Of a stretch of DNA of 6,535 nucleotides, positions 1 through 5,571 are shown piece by piece; within the stretch, counting starts at the first letter, position 1; each line of letters opens with the position of its first letter. Origin of the DNA: Anaerolineae bacterium. GTDB taxonomy: Bacteria > Chloroflexota > Anaerolineae > B4-G1 > SLSP01. The translations under genes and the position numbers were made by a program. The stretch covers positions 1 to 6,535 of the forward strand of contig JAFGSL010000686.1 in NCBI GenBank assembly GCA_016934645.1, written 5' to 3'. The notes beneath the pieces are model-generated. The model had not been told where the DNA came from. It did not search any database and saw nothing but the letters and a program-made list of their open reading frames with translations.

Positions 1-1
1 C

Positions 2-535
2 GTGCAAAGCATCCTGGGCGATCTGTTCGCCGCGCTGTCCATCGCGTTCGACAAACCGTTCGAGATCGGGGATTTCATCAACGTGGGTGACTACAGCGGC
101 ACGGTGGAACACGTCGGCATCAAAAGCACGCGACTGCGCAGCCTCACTGGCGAACAACTCGTGCTGTCGAACTCCGACTTGCTCAACAGCCGTATCCGCA
201 ACTTCAAACGGATGAAACGCCGCCGGTCCGTGTTCAACCTCGGCGTTGCCGTGGACACGCCTTACGACAAACTGAAGCGGATTCCCGACATCCTGCGCGA
301 GATTGTCAGCGCACAACCTGAGATCGAGTTCGACCGCGCCCACTTTACAGCGTTCGGGGACTATACGCTGAACTTCGAAGTCGTCTACTTTGTCCCCACA
401 CCCGATTACAGGCAATTCATGGACACGCAGCAGGCCATCAACCTGGAAATCTATCGCCGGTTCGAGGAAGAGGGGATTGAGTTACCCTACCCGACACAGG
501 TTGTCGTGGTCAAACCGCAGAGTGATGAAGCGTGA
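2..535 (+). CDS. MscS-family mechanosensitive ion channel, C-terminal part (5' truncated by window edge)
   Basis: Small-conductance mechanosensitive channel subunit, which forms membrane pores that open under tension to release solutes during osmotic downshock. The visible 178 codons begin inside the third transmembrane helix region (SILGDLFAALSIAFDKPF). They continue through the MscS beta domain (IGDFINVGDYSGTVEHVGIKSTRLR, then the conserved LVLSNSDLLNSRIRNF segment) and the alpha/beta C-terminal domain, ending with the typical ELPYPTQVVVV strand. The reading frame is open to the left edge, and the GTG at base 2 is an internal valine codon rather than a convincing start, so the N-terminal transmembrane helices lie outside the window. 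E. coli MscS has 286 residues, so at least about 100 residues are missing here. The gene ends 149 bases before the next one and has no evident functional link to it. Family assignment is secure; membership of a particular MscS subclass cannot be judged without the N-terminus. Confidence 0.95.
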   Translation: MQSILGDLFAALSIAFDKPFEIGDFINVGDYSGTVEHVGIKSTRLRSLTGEQLVLSNSDLLNSRIRNFKRMKRRRSVFNLGVAVDTPYDKLKRIPDILREIVSAQPEIEFDRAHFTAFGDYTLNFEVVYFVPTPDYRQFMDTQQAINLEIYRRFEEEGIELPYPTQVVVVKPQSDEA

Positions 536-612
536 TGTGCAATGAAAGCCCACGTAGACTCTCGTGCTTCAAAATACGTTAGCAGAAGCCGGCATCAGTT
601 TGAACCACCTTG

Positions 613-674
613 CCAGTGAGCGGTTAAGCCAACAAGAGGCTTGACAGCCTGGACTTCAGTTCACTGGATAACCG
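613..674 (+). promoter_or_regulatory. Interlocked inverted repeats in the leader of the synthetase-like gene
   Basis: Two short segments recur as reverse complements in the same order. CCAGTGA (613-619) matches TCACTGG (661-667), and CGGTTA (621-626) matches TAACCG (669-674). The A-B-A'-B' order is that of a pseudoknot rather than of one hairpin. Between them lies a small perfect hairpin, AGGCT-TGAC-AGCCT (637-650). The 3' member abuts the Shine-Dalgarno sequence GGAGG (676-680). A translational control element is possible, but the one-base linkers (620 and 668) make a classic H-type fold sterically doubtful. The repeats could instead be DNA-level protein sites or chance. Confidence 0.3.
641..669 (+). 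promoter_or_regulatory. Weak promoter candidate (TTGACA with poor -10)
   Basis: A perfect -35 consensus TTGACA sits at 641-646. At 17 bp spacing the -10 candidate is CTGGAT (664-669), which matches TATAAT at only two positions; moving by one base gives TGGATA, no better. A start from here would fall near base 676, inside the ribosome binding site of the next gene. That would remove the leader and makes this promoter doubtful. Confidence 0.15.
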
Positions 675-684
675 CGGAGGTTCT

Positions 685-1641
685 ATGGACAAGATCGTCG
701 AACGCATCGAGCGCAAAGCCGGCATACCCGACCTGGTGTCGATCCTCGCGGAGCAGTTCTCGCCCACCGACCTGCAATCTCTGCTCCTCGAGGTGTATCG
801 CCTGCGAAGCAGCCGTCTGCAACCTGCCGCCGTGTTATCGGATTATGAGTCCAACCGGTTTGTCCGCCCCTCATCTACATCGCCACACTCTCTCCTGAGA
901 TGGGAGCAGATCGCCTTTTCACATTTACCTCAGCAGTTTGAGCCGATTGCACTGTCACCGGTCTGCCCGCTCGGTACGAACTCCGTCGTCGCCGGGGTCG
1001 ACCAAAACTGGGCCGTGAGCACGGCCCGCAATACAGAAGTGGTCTCGGATTCGACCAACGTGCTCGCGCTCGAGTGCGCCCTGCGACGCCGCGAGCTTCT
1101 ACGTGCTGCCCCGAAATCGTCCACGCCGGTGCACCTCGCCGCCAGCCACCGGCTCCTGCGCGCCCAACGCTACGAAGGGCCGGGTCTGCTCTCGCATTTC
1201 AGTGCATTTGCGCTGTGCAGCGCGGGTCGAGATCAAGGCAACCTGCAGTTCGAGCTATCGGCGTTGGGAGTGCATATCCGGTTCTACCTTAGTGCCCTGC
1301 AAGTCTTCCTCGGTCCGGGTGTGTCCTTGCATCTCTCGGTCACGGATCTGACGCCGAATACCCACGTTGACCGGATTGAGGTTCAGCTTTTTTCAGCGAT
1401 TCGCACGGAATTTGAGGACGTCGATTGTGCCTTTGATGAACAACGCACGAGTGGTCGAGGGTACTACCGCGATCTGTGTTTCCACATCCATGCTACAACA
1501 CCATCAGGCCAGCGATCAGAGCTCGTTGACGGTGGTTGCGTCGATTGGACGCAGCAGTTTCTGAGCAACGCGAAGGAACGGCTGGTCACCAGCGGCATTG
1601 GGAGTGAGAGACTTTGTATGGAGTTTAGCGGTGAGATCTAA
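685..1641 (+). CDS. Uncharacterised protein with a divergent HisRS-like (class II aminoacyl-tRNA synthetase) core
   Basis: I cannot name this 318-residue protein. Start: ATG 685 follows GCGGAGG (674-680) at 4 bases. Residues 1-60 are a helical N-terminal segment with a SPTDLQSLLLEVYR stretch. From about residue 70 the order of motifs recalls histidyl-tRNA synthetase. PLGTNSVVAGVDQN and STARNTEVVSDSTNVLALE (about 95-130) resemble the substrate-facing strand and the LRPE-T segment. RAQRYEGPGLLSHFSAF (159-175) resembles motif 2. GRGYYRDLCFHIH (257-269) resembles the HisA-type RGxxYYxxxxF motif. DGGCVDWTQQFLSNAKERL then SGIGSERL (282-310) resembles the C-terminal glycine-rich motif 3. No anticodon-binding domain is visible; HisRS usually has over 400 residues. 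It may be a paralog like HisZ, PoxA or another synthetase-derived enzyme with a new substrate. No neighbour suggests a pathway. No transmembrane segment or signal peptide is seen. Fold assignment is inference from motif order; gene reality is well supported by RBS, length and protein-like composition. Confidence 0.85.
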   Translation: MDKIVERIERKAGIPDLVSILAEQFSPTDLQSLLLEVYRLRSSRLQPAAVLSDYESNRFVRPSSTSPHSLLRWEQIAFSHLPQQFEPIALSPVCPLGTNSVVAGVDQNWAVSTARNTEVVSDSTNVLALECALRRRELLRAAPKSSTPVHLAASHRLLRAQRYEGPGLLSHFSAFALCSAGRDQGNLQFELSALGVHIRFYLSALQVFLGPGVSLHLSVTDLTPNTHVDRIEVQLFSAIRTEFEDVDCAFDEQRTSGRGYYRDLCFHIHATTPSGQRSELVDGGCVDWTQQFLSNAKERLVTSGIGSERLCMEFSGEI

Positions 1642-1674
1642 TCATAGCAACACCCACACTTCAACTTACTCTAG

Positions 1675-1712
1675 CCCATTTGTGGTTTAACAAATGGGGG
1701 TAAGCTTAAACC
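1675..1712. promoter_or_regulatory. Perfect 9-bp dyad with overlapping second stem, upstream of the sugar-acid operon
   Basis: CCCATTTGT (1675-1683) and ACAAATGGG (1690-1698) form a perfect 9-bp inverted repeat around the six bases GGTTTA. Those six loop bases are exactly complementary to TAAACC at 1707-1712, so the RNA could close into a pseudoknot, or switch to the alternative 7-bp stem GGTTTAA/TTAAACC (1684-1690 with 1706-1712). No T-run follows either stem, so a normal intrinsic terminator for the preceding gene is unlikely. As DNA, the symmetric TTTGT-N6-ACAAA core looks like a repressor operator about 100 bases before the operon's first start codon. I cannot distinguish an operator from an RNA element. 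Confidence 0.4.
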
Positions 1713-1751
1713 GTTTGTCCTTGAGGTAATTGGATATGTCAGTTCACCCCC

Positions 1752-1779
1752 CCGTCTACCGTCTGCCGTCTACCGTCTA
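1752..1779. repeat. Four tandem CCGTCTA-type heptamers
   Basis: CCGTCTA, CCGTCTG, CCGTCTA, CCGTCTA run head to tail with a single A-to-G difference in the second unit. The tract lies in the gap before the mannonate dehydratase gene and ends 9 bases before its Shine-Dalgarno AAGGAG (1788-1793), probably inside the 5' untranslated region. It resembles the short tandemly repeated heptamer tracts known from intergenic regions of cyanobacteria, and I believe similar tracts occur in Chloroflexota. Function unknown; replication slippage could vary the copy number. Confidence 0.8.
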
Positions 1780-1800
1780 CTTTTCACAAGGAGCGCAACA

Positions 1801-2751
1801 ATGATCAGAATCTCCGTCTGGCACCGCGACCTTTCCGAGAGCTACCTCAAGCAGGTCACGCAATTGGGCGCGGACTGCATCGACTTTGGACAGGACATCG
1901 CTTTCCCCGGCGTCAAGGAGCAGGGCTATCCCGACCTCGACGGCGTCCTGAAGATCAAAAAGCAGGTGCGCGCGTGGGGGCTGGACATCAACCGCGTGAC
2001 GCTGCCCTCCATCACCGAGAAATTCCTGGAAGACCAGCCTGGCGGCGAACAGGAGGTCGAGAACGCCGTCACCGCGCTCAAGGTCTTCGCCGAAGCCGGT
2101 ATCCCGATGACGCGCCAACGCTTCGCCTGGGATGCGATGCCCGGCAGCACGCTGGCCTATCGCGCTGTGCACCGGGGCGGGTACGTCGCGCGCGGGGAAT
2201 ATCGCCAGCTTGAGCAGTTGGCGCCGCCGTCACAGGAGGTGATCCAACGGCAATGGGAGCGCTTCTGCCAGGTTTACGCGCGGTTGGTTCCCGTCGCGGA
2301 GGAGTATGACATCAAGCTGGCGCTCCACCCGACGGACACACCCCACCCCGGTACGCTCTTCGACGGGCTGAACTTCCACCGTGTGCTTGACGCCTTCCCC
2401 AGCAAACAGGTTGGCTTCCTCTACTGCATTGGTACGCGGGCAGAGGCGGGTGGCAGTGCACTCGTGCTGGACGAGATCAACAACTATGGGCGCAAAGGCC
2501 GCATCTTCACCGCGCACTTCCGTAATGTGCGGGGTAGTCTAGCCACCGCCGGAGGCTTCGAGGAAGTGCTGCTGGATGACGGCGACATGAATATGTTCAC
2601 CGTGCTGCGCGCACTCCACAAGGTCGGCTTCGACGGCTGCATCAATCCCGACCACATCCCCGCCATCGAAGGCGACCACGGCAACGCCAGCCTGGGTCTG
2701 GCGTACTCGATCGGCTACATCAAGGCGCTGCTCGCAGCACTGATGGCGTAG
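1801..2751 (+). CDS. uxuA: Mannonate dehydratase (UxuA family, short form)
   Basis: Catalyses dehydration of D-mannonate to 2-keto-3-deoxy-D-gluconate in hexuronate catabolism; a cytosolic metal-dependent TIM-barrel enzyme. Start: ATG 1801 has AAGGAG (1788-1793) at 7 bases. Segments diagnostic of the family are ALHPTDTP (about 174-181), FLYCIGTRAEAGG (206-218), AHFRNVRG (238-245), LLDDGDMNM (257-265) and NPDHIPAIEGDHG (282-294). By analogy with characterised UxuA proteins, H176, C209, H239 and D284 are the likely metal ligands. At 316 residues it is shorter than the E. coli type enzyme of almost 400, so it belongs to the compact form of the family. It is first of three same-strand genes, 69 bases from the kinase; that gap holds only a weak hairpin (2759-2771), so cotranscription is likely. 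The next two genes fit a KDG pathway. Exact substrate (D-mannonate versus a related aldonate) is inferred; family membership is firm. Confidence 0.9.
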   Translation: MIRISVWHRDLSESYLKQVTQLGADCIDFGQDIAFPGVKEQGYPDLDGVLKIKKQVRAWGLDINRVTLPSITEKFLEDQPGGEQEVENAVTALKVFAEAGIPMTRQRFAWDAMPGSTLAYRAVHRGGYVARGEYRQLEQLAPPSQEVIQRQWERFCQVYARLVPVAEEYDIKLALHPTDTPHPGTLFDGLNFHRVLDAFPSKQVGFLYCIGTRAEAGGSALVLDEINNYGRKGRIFTAHFRNVRGSLATAGGFEEVLLDDGDMNMFTVLRALHKVGFDGCINPDHIPAIEGDHGNASLGLAYSIGYIKALLAALMA

Positions 2752-2820
2752 GCAATAGGGGGCTATGCCCCATCCGTGGTCGGCAAGCCCTGCACCTGAA
2801 TCATTATCGAGGAGCACTAA

Positions 2821-3789
2821 ATGAACAAGGTTTTATGTGTTGGCACCCTGATTATTGACATTATCAACGCCAAAGTCGCTAAGTTGCCACAGGAAGGAGA
2901 GTGTGTCACGACAGAAGTGACGCTGAATCTTGGGGGCAATGCCTATAACGCCTCCGTGAACCTCAGCCGATTAGCTTCTGAAGGTACGTCCGTCTACTGC
3001 TACGGGTTGGTTGGCGAAGACGATCTCGGGGATTTATTTGAAAGCGAATTGGAACGCGAAGGCGTGACCGGCCTTCTCTCGCGGGTACCGGGGAAAAAGA
3101 CCTCCTGCAACGTCATTCTACAGGAAAAGGGCAAGGAGCGCAGATACCTCTTTGATGAAGGCGCTAACGCTTCAGCATCAAAAGAGCATCTGCTGGACAC
3201 GATCAAACAGATCCAACCCGATGTTCTTGTCCTCGGCGAGCTTCCTTCACTGGGGTTAATTGGGGCGGATCTTATTGAGATTGTTGACTACGCAAAGAAA
3301 GCGTACGGCAGTCTGGTTTTCCTGGATCTGCTGGTAGGGCCCGGACAAACGTACGATTGGCTCAGCAACAATTGGAGCCTGATCGACATCGTCCACTGCA
3401 ACGACTGGGAAGGCAGATATGTCACCCAACAAACAACATTACCCGAAATTTGTCGCTGGTTCGTAAAGAACGGTGTATCTCTGCCGGTCATATCGGATGG
3501 CGCCAACGGCTGTTACTATGGACATCGCGATCAAGTCCATCACCAGCCGGCTTTTGAAACAGAGGAGCTTGACGCAACCGGCGCAGGTGATGCTATGACC
3601 GCCGGCATTCTCACGCGGTTGCTCGAATTACCGTATGAGAGAAAACTCACCGTAAATGACATCCCCCCACAGACGATGGCAGACATCATCACGTTCGCTT
3701 CCGCCTGCGGGGCCATTGCCGTCAGCGCGCTGGGATGTGTTGGTGGAATATCAAGAGATGTTGTGGAAAATCTGATTGCTGAAAGCTGA
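2821..3789 (+). CDS. PfkB-family carbohydrate kinase, possibly 2-keto-3-deoxygluconate kinase
   Basis: ATP-dependent sugar kinase of the ribokinase/PfkB fold, 322 residues, the usual length for the family. Start: ATG 2821 with GAGGAG (2809-2814) at 6 bases. The N-terminal strand VLCVGTLIIDI opens the fold. LGGNAYNASVNLSRL (37-51) matches PfkB signature 1 with the GGN substrate-binding motif, YGLVGEDDLGDLF follows at 61-73, and DATGAGDAMTAGIL (251-264) is signature 2 with the anion hole and D257 as predicted catalytic base. Lying between two sugar-acid dehydratases, the simplest job is phosphorylation of KDG (KdgK type) to KDPG, but PfkB substrate cannot be read from motifs; ribose, fructose or another keto sugar acid are alternatives. 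Composition is odd: 24 of 60 bases are G+C at 2821-2880 and 30 of 60 at 3601-3660, against 42 of 60 at 4021-4080 in the next gene. This suggests a separate origin or later insertion into the operon. Confidence 0.88.
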   Translation: MNKVLCVGTLIIDIINAKVAKLPQEGECVTTEVTLNLGGNAYNASVNLSRLASEGTSVYCYGLVGEDDLGDLFESELEREGVTGLLSRVPGKKTSCNVILQEKGKERRYLFDEGANASASKEHLLDTIKQIQPDVLVLGELPSLGLIGADLIEIVDYAKKAYGSLVFLDLLVGPGQTYDWLSNNWSLIDIVHCNDWEGRYVTQQTTLPEICRWFVKNGVSLPVISDGANGCYYGHRDQVHHQPAFETEELDATGAGDAMTAGILTRLLELPYERKLTVNDIPPQTMADIITFASACGAIAVSALGCVGGISRDVVENLIAES

Positions 3790-3834
3790 AGGCGGATTGC
3801 AAACTTAAGCACAACCACTTTTGGGGGAATCATC

Positions 3835-4965
3835 ATGAAAATCCGAGATATTCTAGCTGTAGGTCTGCGTGACGCAACGCCGGAGGGCGGGTGGAGCGAA
3901 GAATTGCGCGAGGATGATTGCGTTCACACGCTGATCGCCGTGCGCACCAACGAGGGATTGACCGGCTTCGGCAGCGTCTACACCAACGACGCGCTCGTGC
4001 GCGGCGCGTTGGGCGTGCTGGAGCCGCTCTATCGCGGCGAAAACGCGCTGGAGCCGGAGCGCGTGAGCGAGAAGCTGCGCCAGCACATGTTCTGGATGGG
4101 GCGCGGCGGCAGCATCGAACACACCATCAGCGGCATCGACATCGCGCTGTGGGACATTCTCGGCAAGGCCACGGGGCAACCCGTGGGACGCTTGCTCGGT
4201 GGGCGCTACCGCGAGCGGGTGATGCCCTATGCCTCATTGCTGATGGACGATCCAGCGCCACTCACCGACCACCTGTTGCAGCTCAAAGCACAAGGCTACC
4301 GCGCCTACAAAATGGGATGGGGACCGTTCGGGCGGGAGAACACGGTGCTGGATGAAGCCATCGTGCGCGCCGCGCGGGATGCCATCGGCCCGGACAACCG
4401 GCTGATGGTCGATGCGGGCGGCAGCGACGCCTTCTGGCCCAACGGCTACAAGTGGGCGCTGCGGACGTCGCAGATGCTGGCGGACTACGACGTGGCCTGG
4501 TTCGAGGAACCGCTCAAGCCCGACGCCATCGAGGATTACGCGCTCCTGCGCCAGATGTCGCCGGTGCCGATCTCCGGCGGCGAGGTGCTGACGCGCCGCC
4601 AGGCGTTCCAGCCGTGGTTGGAAGCCAGGGCGCTCGACATCGTGCAGCCCGACGTTACCAAGGTGGGCGGCATCTCCGAATCACGCCGCATCGCGTGGAT
4701 GGCGCAGGATCACGGTGTGCGCTTCATCCCCCACGGGTGGAACACCGCCATCGGCCTCGCCGCCGACCTGCAACTGGCGTCGGCTTTCCCTGAAACCGAC
4801 CTGGTGGAGTACATCACCGGCTCACCCTACCTGGACGAACTCAGCGTAGGTGGCTGGTCGTTGGACACCGATGGGATGTTGGCGATCCCCAACGCACCCG
4901 GTCTGGGCGTGACGTTGGATATGGATGCCGTGGCGAAATACACACAGGGTGAAAAGTGGCTGTAA
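3835..4965 (+). CDS. Mandelate racemase/muconate lactonizing enzyme family protein (enolase superfamily, probable sugar-acid dehydratase)
   Basis: Abstracts a proton alpha to a carboxylate with Mg2+ help; in this subgroup usually a dehydratase giving a 2-keto-3-deoxy sugar acid. Start: ATG 3835 with GGGGGA (3823-3828) at 6 bases. 376 residues, full length for the family. The N-terminal capping domain includes SGIDIALWDILGKATGQPVGRLLGG (99-123), the family's conserved hinge. Barrel residues are AYKMGWG (158-163, K159 as possible base), VDAGG (192-196, D193), WFEEP (222-226, E224), GGE (248-250, E250), QPDVTKVGG (271-279, D273) and FIPHGWN (297-303, H300). D193, E224 and E250 are the expected metal ligands, and D273/H300 form the His-Asp dyad of the mandelate racemase subgroup. 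The second lysine of the KxK motif is replaced by G161, so H300 may be the main acid/base, as in rhamnonate-type dehydratases. Substrate unknown. Last gene of the operon, 45 bases after the kinase, followed at once by a strong hairpin. Confidence 0.9.
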   Translation: MKIRDILAVGLRDATPEGGWSEELREDDCVHTLIAVRTNEGLTGFGSVYTNDALVRGALGVLEPLYRGENALEPERVSEKLRQHMFWMGRGGSIEHTISGIDIALWDILGKATGQPVGRLLGGRYRERVMPYASLLMDDPAPLTDHLLQLKAQGYRAYKMGWGPFGRENTVLDEAIVRAARDAIGPDNRLMVDAGGSDAFWPNGYKWALRTSQMLADYDVAWFEEPLKPDAIEDYALLRQMSPVPISGGEVLTRRQAFQPWLEARALDIVQPDVTKVGGISESRRIAWMAQDHGVRFIPHGWNTAIGLAADLQLASAFPETDLVEYITGSPYLDELSVGGWSLDTDGMLAIPNAPGLGVTLDMDAVAKYTQGEKWL

Positions 4966-4969
4966 ATAG

Positions 4970-4998
4970 TACGAGCGGCGGATAATCCGCCGCTCGTA
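4970..4998. terminator. Bidirectional hairpin terminator between convergent operons
   Basis: TACGAGCGGCGGAT (4970-4983) and its exact reverse complement (4985-4998) flank a single base, giving about 12 GC-rich base pairs once a realistic loop is allowed. It starts 4 bases after the dehydratase stop codon and lies 18 bases past the end of the oppositely oriented flavoprotein gene. Its position is ideal for ending both transcripts. The T-runs are short: TTT on the plus side and CTATTTA on the minus side. Confidence 0.85.
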
Positions 4999-5016
4999 TT
5001 TCCCGTAGAACTGCAG

Positions 5017-5568
5017 TTATACTTTCTCCGCTGCCATCGCCCGCGCAGCCTCGCGGATCACCGTGAGCTTGTACGGGCGGCTCCAGCGATTGACCGGCAG
5101 CAGATCCCACACCCGCGCGCGGACGTGCTGGATCCACCGCTCCATGCTGAGCAGGCACGTGATCATCCCGTTGCCGCTGCCACCTGCCGCCGCGACGGCG
5201 ATCACGGGTTTGCCCGAGAGACAGCTATCGCCACCGCGCGTGGCCTCACAGCGGCGCAGCCGGTCGGTGAGCGCCTTGGCCGATTCGCTCATCTCACCCC
5301 AGTAGACGGGTGTGACCAGAATCAACGCATCGGCGCTACAGACGCGGGCGTGCAGCGCCTGGAAATCATCCAGCACCTGGCACGCGTGCCGCGTCTGGCA
5401 CGTCCCCCACCCGTGACCGCACGCCTCGCACATGCCGACGTTCAAATCATTGAGGCGAACTTCGTCCGCCGTGCCTCCGGCTTCACGCACGCCCTCGGCA
5501 GCCGCAGCCGCACATGCCGCCGTCAAGCCATCGATATTGGGGCTGGAATGGATCACTAAAACGTTCAT
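5017..5568 (-). CDS. Flavodoxin-fold NAD(P)H-dependent FMN reductase / iron-sulfur-flavoprotein-like protein
   Basis: Cytosolic flavoprotein of the flavodoxin-like fold, 183 residues. VLVIHSSPNIDGLT (3-16) is the first strand and FMN-phosphate loop, and ILVTPVYWGEMSESAKALTDRL (83-104) is the flavin-ring loop and helix typical of NADPH-dependent FMN reductases and Isf-type proteins. Cysteines C47, C50, C57 and C63, followed by VLDDF, sit where Isf proteins carry their compact 4Fe-4S motif, but the spacing C-x2-C-x6-C-x5-C is wider than the usual C-x2-C-x2-C, so a cluster is possible but unproven. Start: ATG (5568) is preceded by GGAGGA at 6 bases, built from the last two glycine codons of the upstream isomerase gene. 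Only 3 bases separate the genes, indicating an operon with likely translational coupling. Electron donor and acceptor are unknown; a redox role beside sugar isomerisation is not an obvious pathway step. Confidence 0.85.
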   Translation of the reverse strand: MNVLVIHSSPNIDGLTAACAAAAAEGVREAGGTADEVRLNDLNVGMCEACGHGWGTCQTRHACQVLDDFQALHARVCSADALILVTPVYWGEMSESAKALTDRLRRCEATRGGDSCLSGKPVIAVAAAGGSGNGMITCLLSMERWIQHVRARVWDLLPVNRWSRPYKLTVIREAARAMAAEKV

Positions 5569-5571
5569 AAA

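Noticed and set aside
536..684. A complete T-box riboswitch
   Set aside because: Only the TGG and ACCGCGG strings are seen, with wrong spacing. No specifier stem or terminator/sequestrator alternative could be drawn, so I keep it only as a hint.
641..898. Open frame overlapping the start of the synthetase-like gene
   Set aside because: Ser/Cys-rich low-quality translation without a ribosome binding site. It overlaps most of the first 210 bases of the better supported gene at 685.
1715..1739. Promoter made from TTGTCC and TATGTC before the sugar-acid operon
   Set aside because: Spacing and -10 match are both poor. I cannot place a convincing promoter in this gap.
1752..1779. Possible CRISPR remnant
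   Set aside because: Units are 7 bp, directly abutting, with no spacers between them.
1777..2172. Minus-strand open frame opposite the mannonate dehydratase gene
   Set aside because: Antisense shadow; the plus-strand gene has family motifs and a Shine-Dalgarno sequence.
2759..2771. GGGGC-TAT-GCCCC hairpin as a terminator between mannonate dehydratase and kinase
   Set aside because: Only 5 bp with a 3-base loop and no T-run. It is more likely incidental, and the three genes look cotranscribed.
5125..5559. Plus-strand open frame opposite the flavoprotein gene
   Set aside because: Arginine- and alanine-rich antisense shadow in GC-rich sequence; the minus-strand frame carries the flavodoxin motifs.
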